From positions 1 through 54,829 of the forward strand of contig JAHECY010000015.1 of the NCBI GenBank assembly GCA_024641505.1: a stretch of 54,829 nucleotides of DNA, given 5' to 3'. Below the pieces are notes generated by a model, which had not been told where the DNA came from, ran no database searches, and saw only the letters and a program-made list of their open reading frames with translations. The position numbers and the translations under genes were made by a program. Shown one piece after another: positions 46,951-54,829 of the stretch (the first letter of the stretch is position 1; each line of letters starts with the position of its first letter). The DNA is from Gammaproteobacteria bacterium. Lineage in GTDB: Bacteria; Pseudomonadota; Gammaproteobacteria; SG8-11.

Positions 46951-49308
46951 CTAGTTTTGCTTCGCTAATTCCACCCGTTTGACAAATTCCTCCGCTTTGA
47001 GAAATCCCACCAGCCGCAGACGTCTCATTTCCTGTCCTTGATGGTCGAAAAACATGATGGACGGCGGGCCAATCAGTTTGAAACGCTTGAGCAGAGCCTT
47101 ATCCTCGGCGTCGTTGTCGGTCACGTCCGCCTGTAATAGCACCAAATCCTGTAATGCGGCCTGGACGCGAGTATCGCCGAAGGTATATTTCTCCATTTCC
47201 TTACAGGAAATGCACCAGTCAGCATAAAAATCCAGCATGACGGTTTTGCCGGCGGTGCCCGCCAGCTTCAGTTCTCGTTCCAGCGCCTCCAGTCCTTTGA
47301 TACGTTTGAACGGCAACCGCGACTCGCTGCCGGATTGGGTGGGTACGGACCTGGGGCCGGAGGACCCCATGGGAACAGCAACTGCAGTCAACGCGCTGCC
47401 ACCCAAACGGTGCAGCGGTTGCAAGGGATCGGTGCCACCACTGGCGGCGCCGATCACCATGAGAATGCCCCATACCACCAATATGATGCCGCTGCCTTTC
47501 CAGAATTTCGTCCAACCAATGGCGCCGGCGCCCACGGGTTCCAGGGCACCAAGAAAAATGCCGGAGATTATCGCCAAGGCCGCCCACAACAACAGGGTGA
47601 TTTCTCCCGGCAATACCCGCTCCAGCATCCAAATCGCAACGGCCAGTAACATGACGCCAAAAATCGCTTTGACCGTTTCCATCCAGTTGCCGGCTCGGGG
47701 TAACAGTTTGCCGGCGGAAGTCCCGATGGCCAGCAGCGGTGCGCCCATGCCCATGCTCAGGGAGAACAACGCAACGCCACCCAGATACGGGTCGCCGGTC
47801 TGACCGATATAGATCAGGGCACCGGCCAAGGGTGCGGCAACGCAGGGGCCGACGATCAGAGCGGACAAGAAACCCATGATGCCGACGCCGATCAGGGTGC
47901 CGCCTTGTTGTCGATTACTGAGCTCCGTGAGTTTGCTCTGGATGAAATTGGGCATTTGCAGTTCGTAGAAACCGAACATGGAAAGGGAGAGTAGGACGAA
48001 AATCCCGGCGAAGGTGCCCAGGATCCAGGCATTCTGGAATGCCGCCTGGAGATTTTCGCCGAACAGGCCCGCGACGATGCCCGCTACCGTGTAAGTGACC
48101 GCCATCGCCAGTACGTAAACCAATGACATGGTAAACGCTTTGCGAGTGGTGAGCTGTTCGCCTTGGCCGACGATAATGCTGGACAGGATTGGGACCATGG
48201 GAAAGACACAGGGCGTGAAAGCCAGCAGCAAACCAAAACCAAAAAATGTGATGACGTTCAGCAGAAAATTACCGCTGGCCAGGGTGGCGGCGATTTCATC
48301 CTGTTCGGACAGCGGGATATCCGATGGCGCCGCGTTCGCGGTACCTGTGCCGGTTGCCTGCGCCACACCCGCGGGCAGTTGCATCGGCAGACTGCGCGTC
48401 TGAGGCGGATAGCAAAACCCTTTTTCCGCGCAACCCTGATAGTTGGCTACCAGCGTCAGGTGCGTGGCATCGAGGGAGGTGCGCTGCAGAGGCAGATCGA
48501 ATTCTACCTTGTTATGGAATACTTCCATTTCCCCGAAGGATTCGTCCACTTTTTTCTCGCCCCGTGGAATCTTGATATCACCCAGGGTCACACCGGTGAC
48601 ATCCTGCAGGGCAAAGGTGAACTTGTCCCGATACAGGTAATAACCTTTGCCGATGTCCCAGCGCACATGGATGTGGTTGCCATCGACCACGGCACTGGTA
48701 TAGCTGAAGGCTTGATCCACCGGCAGAAAGTCTTCATCCCCGGTATTCAGGCCCAGGCTGGCGCCCAGGCTCTTTAACTGATTAAAAGCATTACTGCCGG
48801 CAGGCTCCGCGAGGGGGGTCGCCTCGGGGTCCGCCGTGGCCGCCGCGCCAACCGAGGGGAAATTCACCTTCACCGCAACTTTTTGCGGCGGATAACAAAC
48901 ACCGATGTCGGCACATCCCTGGGATACGGTGTCCAGGGTGAACGACTGTAGTTGGGGGTTGGTGCGAGTCACGGGGATATCGATCGCCACTTGGTGGCGA
49001 TAGGTTTCCACTTTGCCAAAAAACTCATCTTCCTTGATCTTGCCCTTGGGGTATTGGGCCTGGTCCGATTGCAGGGTCAGGCCGGCATCGCCGGTGCTGA
49101 ACTGAAACTTGGTGCGGTACATGTAGTACCCTTCGTGAATGGTCCACTCCGCGCGTAATGTGTTGTCATTGATCATGTAAGCGCTAAGCTGATACGCTTG
49201 ATCCGGCGGCAATGGTTCGTCGTCGCCGGCGTCGCCTTGAGTTTCGACTGCGTAGGTGTGCCAGGAAATTACCGATAAGACTAGTGCGAAAGCTATACGT
49301 ATTGTCAT
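46951..49308 (-). CDS. dsbD: Thiol:disulfide interchange protein DsbD with duplicated alpha domain
   Basis: 785 residues against about 565 in E. coli. The excess is an extra N-terminal domain: two copies of the periplasmic alpha domain are visible, each with its active pair, GCADIGVCYPP (Cys132, Cys138) and GCAEKGFCYPP (Cys293, Cys299). Then come the membrane domain (about 345-600) with FTPCVFPM and VGPCVAAPL, and the C-terminal thioredoxin domain with YADWCISCKEM. It moves electrons from the cytoplasm to the periplasm. The ATG overlaps the cutA stop (ATGA), so cutA-dsbD are coupled. Confidence 0.96.
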   Translation of the reverse strand: MTIRIAFALVLSVISWHTYAVETQGDAGDDEPLPPDQAYQLSAYMINDNTLRAEWTIHEGYYMYRTKFQFSTGDAGLTLQSDQAQYPKGKIKEDEFFGKVETYRHQVAIDIPVTRTNPQLQSFTLDTVSQGCADIGVCYPPQKVAVKVNFPSVGAAATADPEATPLAEPAGSNAFNQLKSLGASLGLNTGDEDFLPVDQAFSYTSAVVDGNHIHVRWDIGKGYYLYRDKFTFALQDVTGVTLGDIKIPRGEKKVDESFGEMEVFHNKVEFDLPLQRTSLDATHLTLVANYQGCAEKGFCYPPQTRSLPMQLPAGVAQATGTGTANAAPSDIPLSEQDEIAATLASGNFLLNVITFFGFGLLLAFTPCVFPMVPILSSIIVGQGEQLTTRKAFTMSLVYVLAMAVTYTVAGIVAGLFGENLQAAFQNAWILGTFAGIFVLLSLSMFGFYELQMPNFIQSKLTELSNRQQGGTLIGVGIMGFLSALIVGPCVAAPLAGALIYIGQTGDPYLGGVALFSLSMGMGAPLLAIGTSAGKLLPRAGNWMETVKAIFGVMLLAVAIWMLERVLPGEITLLLWAALAIISGIFLGALEPVGAGAIGWTKFWKGSGIILVVWGILMVIGAASGGTDPLQPLHRLGGSALTAVAVPMGSSGPRSVPTQSGSESRLPFKRIKGLEALERELKLAGTAGKTVMLDFYADWCISCKEMEKYTFGDTRVQAALQDLVLLQADVTDNDAEDKALLKRFKLIGPPSIMFFDHQGQEMRRLRLVGFLKAEEFVKRVELAKQN

Positions 49309-49631
49309 GATTTACCTACGTTGTCGTTAATCCAGCCCAAGTATTCGTCAGAACCCGTCGTGATAGGGACCGCAATAATTTCCGGCAGTTCATAAGGATG
49401 ATGAGATTTAAGGGTATGCTCCAGTTCCGGGTATGCCGACACGGTGGACTTGATGACCAGGAGGGCCTCATCGCTGGTCTGGATTGCACCCTGCCACCGA
49501 TACACGGACTGAATACCCCCGATGATGTTACAGCAGGCAGCCACGCCACTTTCCACCAGGATATGCGCCAGGTGACTCGCGGATTCGTCCGAAGGGCAGG
49601 TGCACAGGATAATGTGGTAGTTGTCTGTCAT
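49305..49631 (-). CDS. cutA: Divalent-cation tolerance protein CutA
   Basis: 108 residues. Typical blocks: ILCTCPSDESASHLAHILVE, GVAACCNIIGGIQSVYRWQG, EALLVIKSTV and HHPYELPEIIAVPI. It forms a ferredoxin-like trimer and was linked to copper and other metal tolerance; its precise role is unclear. The stop overlaps the dsbD start, as in many gammaproteobacteria. Confidence 0.97.
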   Translation of the reverse strand: MTDNYHIILCTCPSDESASHLAHILVESGVAACCNIIGGIQSVYRWQGAIQTSDEALLVIKSTVSAYPELEHTLKSHHPYELPEIIAVPITTGSDEYLGWINDNVGKS

Positions 49632-49791
49632 AGTGTGAATGGGTGCAATTCGTCAGGATGATCAGCGACACTGATCCAGGGCCGCCAAGGATAACCCGCT
49701 CACCGGTTGCTGTCACTGCCTGCTTGGGGGATCATGGTGCTAATTACGCCCCGATGGCGGACTCCATTCACCGACTATTAAGGACATTGCC

Positions 49792-50253
49792 ATGCCATGG
49801 CTGTTGTTGTTGTTCTTTGCGATTCCATTGACGGAAGTTTATTTTCTCATCCAGGTGGGAGGGATCATAGGTGCGTGGCCGACGGTGTTCCTGGTGATCT
49901 TTACTGCCGTGCTGGGTGCCGCCATGCTGCGCATTCAGGGCTTTTACACCTTGCAACGGGTGCGGGAGCAAATGGCCCGTGGGCAATTGCCTGCCATGGA
50001 GCTGTTCGAAGGCGTGGTATTGCTGTTGGCGGGCGCCTTGTTACTGACCCCGGGATTTTTTACGGATGCCGTTGGTTTCCTGTGTTTGATTCCTGCCGCG
50101 CGCCGCTGGTTGATCAAAGTTGCCATGCAGCGAGTGACCATGACCGCTTGGGGACCCCAGGCCGGAACCGGCGCACCATCGCAATCACGGCAGGACGCGC
50201 ATCCCCATAGTTCCCGGACTTTGGAGGGGGAGTACTACCGTGATAAGGACTGA
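49792..50253 (+). CDS. fxsA: FxsA family membrane protein
   Basis: 153 residues. FxsA pattern: LLLLFFAIPLTEVYFLIQVGGIIGAWPTVFLVIFTAVLG, RIQGFYTLQRVREQMARGQLPA, and VVLLLAGALLLTPGFFTDAVGF. In E. coli it relieves F-exclusion of phage T7. AAGGA ahead of the ATG supports the start. It lies next to groESL, the usual neighbourhood, on the same strand but with a separate promoter for groES between. Confidence 0.94.
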   Translation: MPWLLLLFFAIPLTEVYFLIQVGGIIGAWPTVFLVIFTAVLGAAMLRIQGFYTLQRVREQMARGQLPAMELFEGVVLLLAGALLLTPGFFTDAVGFLCLIPAARRWLIKVAMQRVTMTAWGPQAGTGAPSQSRQDAHPHSSRTLEGEYYRDKD

Positions 50254-50321
50254 GCGGGTTTGAGTGCCCCCTGTTTCATTCGGGTTGGCGTCGAAATTTA
50301 CGGTTTCTTCCGGTGACACCC

Positions 50322-50349
50322 TTGATTTTCCCATTCTCGTCATTATAGT
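50322..50349 (+). promoter_or_regulatory. Candidate sigma-70 promoter of groESL
   Basis: TTGATT (50322-50327) and TATAGT (50344-50349) with 16-base spacing. The CIRCE element starts on the last base of the -10, so a bound HrcA would block the start site. Confidence 0.75.
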
Positions 50350-50375
50350 TAGCACTCGCTTAATCCGAGTGCTAA
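50349..50375 (+). promoter_or_regulatory. CIRCE element (HrcA operator)
   Basis: A perfect inverted repeat TTAGCACTC (50349-50357), nine bases, GAGTGCTAA (50367-50375), which is the CIRCE consensus. HrcA binds it and represses groESL until heat stress. It is 44 bases ahead of groES, immediately downstream of the -10. Confidence 0.97.
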
Positions 50376-50419
50376 TGAGCACGGCTTTATTACCATAAAT
50401 ATATCAAGGAGATTATTCA

Positions 50420-52403
<1,984 letters not shown>

Positions 52404-52431
52404 GTCAGCCGTACTCGTTGTACCCCGAAAG

Positions 52432-52455
52432 CCCCGGTTCGCCGGGGTTTTTTTT
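52432..52455 (+). terminator. Intrinsic terminator of groESL
   Basis: CCCCGG (52432-52437), TTCG loop, CCGGGG (52442-52447), then eight T (52448-52455). A textbook rho-independent terminator with a stable UUCG tetraloop. Confidence 0.97.
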
Positions 52456-52743
52456 GGATCTTGTCCGGCCATGTCCCGGTGTGGTGGGTCCGTCCCCCGC
52501 ATACTCTCCTCTGGGTATCAGGTTTCTTGCTTCGCGCCATGGCATGGGCTTCTCCACGGTCCGAGCGGATGACTGATACACTTTCTCCGGCACCAGTGAA
52601 CGGTGACGCAATCTTTGGTGCGGTTGAGGCCGCGCATGCGGTGATAGTCCCCGGCCGTGCATTACCTCCTGGCGAAATTGATGTCGTCGTTCATGGGAAG
52701 TCGCTTGTTATGTGCCGGTAGCTTCCCGGGATGGTTTGTCGTT
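52456..52743. other. Non-coding gap between groEL and the ABC exporter
   Basis: About 290 bases. Open frames on both strands (for example 52461-52721 plus) have no ribosome-binding site or recognisable content. A promoter for the next gene lies at its right end. Confidence 0.55.
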
Positions 52744-52772
52744 TTGTGGCCGTGCCGGGTATCCGGTATAGT
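52744..52772 (+). promoter_or_regulatory. Candidate promoter of the ABC exporter gene
   Basis: TTGTGG (52744-52749) and TATAGT (52767-52772) with the ideal 17-base spacing, about 28 bases ahead of the ATG at 52800. Confidence 0.65.
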
Positions 52773-52799
52773 GATGGTTGGTAACTGAACGGACGTTCC

Positions 52800-54575
52800 A
52801 TGACCACCGCGCCTGAGCCTCCAAAAGCATCCTATGCCGAATTGCTGCCGGCGTATCGGCCATTGCTTAAATATGTGCGCCCGGATCTGACGTTGGTGTT
52901 GCTGGATTATGTTGCAATCATGGTCGCGGTGGTGACCAATACCGCCATGATATGGCTCATCGGTCAACCGTTTAATTTACTGCAACAACAGCAGTATGAC
53001 GCCGTTTTGACATCGCTGGCGCTGTTCGCCGCAGTGGTGGTGATCAATCAGATCAGTCAGCTTATGGGCGGTATGCTGACCAATACCATAGCTTTTCGCA
53101 CCATTGGACGTTTGCGCAATGCCATCATGCGGCAGGCGCTGCACCTTTGTTTTCCGGTAATATCAACAATGGAGCGAGGCGACCTGCTGGCGCGTTTGTC
53201 GATGGATGTGGATCGTATCAAAGGCGTGATCGTCGACGCTTTGCTGATGGTGGGTTCCCATGTGCTGACCTTCAGTATTTATGTGTTCATGTTGTTCTGG
53301 ATCGATAGCGCTTTGGCGTTGTGGGCATTGCTGATCGCGCCGCTGTTTATTGTGCACCAACGCCTGTTTGCCCCGCACAAGCGTCGGGCGACGGAACGCT
53401 TTTACGAATTCAATGGGCGCTTGCTGGGATTTGAGGAGCAAGCACTGGCGCATACGCGCGGCATCAACCACTATACCGCCGAGCATCAGGTCGGCGCTCT
53501 GCACCAGGGCGTTTTTGAAAAGGCCCGCTACTGGGCAACCCGCGACCGCAATATCGATGTTTGGTATGGCAACACATTCGCATTTTTGATCTATGTTTCC
53601 GGTCTGGTCATCGTGTTGCTGGGTATCGAAGGTATCAAGGAACAACGTTTCGGAATCGGCCACCTGGTAAGCTTCATGTTGTATCTGGGTTATCTCACGG
53701 TGCCGAGTCGGGGTTTGGCGGACATCCTATTTCAGAGCTTTGGCGCGCTGGGCGCCAGTGCGCGGGTGCGGGAGCTGTTTCACGCGCAACCCCTGACCCG
53801 TGACCACGAGGGCGCGCCGCCCCTGCAAATCCGGCAGGGAGCTATCGAATGCCGGGATCTGGCCTTTGCTTATCACGACAAGTCGATGCTTTACGCGGGA
53901 CTTGATATCAGTATCGCCGGTGGCGAGACGGTGGCGCTTGTGGGTCCCAGCGGCGCGGGCAAAACCACCCTGGCGAACTTGCTGGATCGGTATTACGAAC
54001 CCGTGCGTGGCATGATCTTGATTGACGGGCAGGACATTGCCGGTGTCAGTTTGGCGTCGTTACGTCGCAATATCACCATCGTTTCCCAGGAACCCTTTTT
54101 GTTCAATGACACGATCCGGGCCAACCTGCTCATGGTGCAGCCCGAGGCGGATCATGCGCGGTTGCTGGCGTGTTGCCGGGACAGCTTCGCGCAAGAATTT
54201 ATCGACAAATTACCCCAGGGTCTGGATACCGTGATCGGCAGCGGCGGGGTTGAGCTTTCCACGGGCCAGAAGCAGCGTCTGTCATTGGCGCAGGCGTTCT
54301 TGCGTCATACCCCGATTCTGATTATGGATGAAGCGACCTCCGCACTGGACAGCCACAGTGAGCAACAGGTTATCGAAGCCATGCAGCGTTTGCGCAAGGG
54401 ACGCACGACCTTGTTGATCGCCCACCGCTACAGTTCGCTGCAATCCGCGCACCGGATCTTGTATTTCAATGGTGATGGTACGGTCAGTCTGGGGCGCCAT
54501 GAGGAATTGATGCACAACCATGCCGGATATCAGCAGGCGGTAGCGTGGCAGACAAGGAAAAAAGGGGACAAATAA
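52800..54575 (+). CDS. ABC exporter, fused membrane and ATPase domains
   Basis: 591 residues. Six helices in the first ~320 residues form a type-IV exporter (MsbA/LipA-like) membrane domain. The ATPase has Walker A GPSGAGKT (382-389), the Q-loop VSQEPF (Gln430), a signature LSTGQ (486-490, instead of LSGGQ), Walker B ILIMDEA (506-512) and the switch His542. It is expected to work as a homodimer exporting a lipid, peptide or drug; the substrate is unknown. It is flanked by a terminator on each side and appears monocistronic. Confidence 0.92.
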   Translation: MTTAPEPPKASYAELLPAYRPLLKYVRPDLTLVLLDYVAIMVAVVTNTAMIWLIGQPFNLLQQQQYDAVLTSLALFAAVVVINQISQLMGGMLTNTIAFRTIGRLRNAIMRQALHLCFPVISTMERGDLLARLSMDVDRIKGVIVDALLMVGSHVLTFSIYVFMLFWIDSALALWALLIAPLFIVHQRLFAPHKRRATERFYEFNGRLLGFEEQALAHTRGINHYTAEHQVGALHQGVFEKARYWATRDRNIDVWYGNTFAFLIYVSGLVIVLLGIEGIKEQRFGIGHLVSFMLYLGYLTVPSRGLADILFQSFGALGASARVRELFHAQPLTRDHEGAPPLQIRQGAIECRDLAFAYHDKSMLYAGLDISIAGGETVALVGPSGAGKTTLANLLDRYYEPVRGMILIDGQDIAGVSLASLRRNITIVSQEPFLFNDTIRANLLMVQPEADHARLLACCRDSFAQEFIDKLPQGLDTVIGSGGVELSTGQKQRLSLAQAFLRHTPILIMDEATSALDSHSEQQVIEAMQRLRKGRTTLLIAHRYSSLQSAHRILYFNGDGTVSLGRHEELMHNHAGYQQAVAWQTRKKGDK

Positions 54576-54599
54576 AAAGGGGCCGGCGCCGACCCCTTT
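54576..54599. terminator. Bidirectional terminator between the ABC exporter and a convergent gene
   Basis: AAAGGGG (54576-54582) pairs with CCCCTTT (54593-54599) around a GC-rich inner palindrome. On the minus strand it continues into CCTTTTTATT, a good T-run for the convergent gene; on the plus strand the T-run is short. Confidence 0.8.
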
Positions 54600-54777
54600 G
54601 TACAACAACGTTTTGATTAACGTGGTGTATCAGCTGCAAAGCAGTGTCTCGGGTGAGACGGTATGCGTCACAGGCGAATACAACGGTTAAGCAGTAAGTT
54701 TCAGGTAGTAAATGAATGACTTACAACGTTGATAGTGTAGCTAAGCTACGGTGTTGTATTAGTAAATGACAATCGGC
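54600..54777. other. Intergenic region before a convergent minus-strand gene
   Basis: About 180 bases with an imperfect palindrome GTAGCT-A-AGCTAC at 54737-54749 flanked by TACAAC (54723-54728) and GTTGTA (54753-54758). It may be a 3' end structure; no gene is seen. Confidence 0.4.
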
Positions 54778-54829
54778 TTACATGCCGCCGCCACCACCAC
54801 CACCACCGCCGCCGCCGCCACCACCATCG
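54778..54829 (-). CDS. C-terminus of a Gly-rich protein, partial
   Basis: On the minus strand the frame ends Asp, fourteen Gly, Met and a TAA at 54780-54778. The rest is outside the window. Mixed GGC and GGT codons show selection for poly-Gly at the protein level rather than a simple trinucleotide repeat. The family cannot be told from this tail. Confidence 0.6.
   Translation of the reverse strand, partial: DGGGGGGGGGGGGGGM

Noticed and set aside
52461-52721. Open frames between groEL and the ABC exporter
   Set aside because: No ribosome-binding site, no family resemblance, and one overlaps the groESL terminator zone.

Overview
The window reads as a chromosomal segment of a gammaproteobacterium with moderately GC-rich DNA. 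The main evidence is gene order: cutA-dsbD-tlpA-aroQ-accB-accC-prmA-(DUF3426)-dusB-fis-purH-purD-purE next to fxsA and groESL is a typical gammaproteobacterial neighbourhood, and Fis itself is a gammaproteobacterial marker. CcoG, several c-type cytochromes, a Prx-Grx fusion and a perfect CIRCE element upstream of groESL suggest a respiring, perhaps sulfur-oxidiser-like (Chromatiales or related) lineage; the family level is inference. I saw no IS element, phage gene, CRISPR array, tRNA or rRNA.

Layout. (1) 1-7642 (+): the tail of a probable c-type cytochrome, then a tightly packed respiratory accessory cluster: a membrane protein, an FGE-sulfatase-fold protein without the FGE cysteines, two small membrane proteins, an MFS/spermidine-synthase-like fusion, the polyferredoxin CcoG, an anchored membrane protein, a lipoprotein cytochrome c and a FixH-like lipoprotein. 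(2) 7729-10616: a SulP transporter, then on the minus strand a Cys-containing protein, a shortened CcoN/NorB-like membrane protein and a 31-residue membrane microprotein. (3) 10954-14277 (-): ferredoxin, coaD, rsmD, hemF, an unknown gene and a CheX-like phosphatase. (4) 14853-17125 (+): a TPR-GT41 (OGT/SPINDLY-like) glycosyltransferase followed by a Gly-rich 82-residue protein. (5) 17204-24399: rlmI, a DUF2237 gene, and a minus-strand operon of a LolA-like protein, two FtsX/LolC-like permeases, an ATPase and an outer-membrane barrel protein. (6) 25120-29511: an EF-hand protein, a Lcl-domain protein, a cytochrome c, a Tat-exported metallophosphoesterase, a hexanucleotide repeat and an autotransporter-barrel protein. 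(7) 29685-36547: a redox operon (Prx-Grx fusion, glutathione reductase, lipoprotein hydrolase) behind an OxyR-like box, then pirin, MgtC, DinB, TsaC and a small exported protein. (8) 36555-49631 (-): purine genes, fis-dusB, prmA, accCB, aroQ, tlpA, dsbD, cutA. (9) 49792-54829: fxsA, groESL with CIRCE, an ABC exporter and the Gly-rich tail of one more minus-strand gene.

How the genes work together. Region 1, together with the short CcoN-like protein and the 31-residue microprotein of region 2, most likely serves assembly or tuning of a cbb3- or NOR-like terminal oxidase. The PGdx-Gor operon forms a glutathione-driven peroxide defence with what looks like a complete OxyR-type promoter. The ABC/LolA/barrel operon looks like a dedicated envelope trafficking route. 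The GT41 enzyme and the Gly-rich protein beside it form the least explained pair; the protein may be a glycosylation substrate. DsbD (with a duplicated periplasmic domain) and TlpA supply periplasmic thiol reduction, which also supports cytochrome c maturation. All functional statements are from reading translated sequence and motifs; no database search was run.
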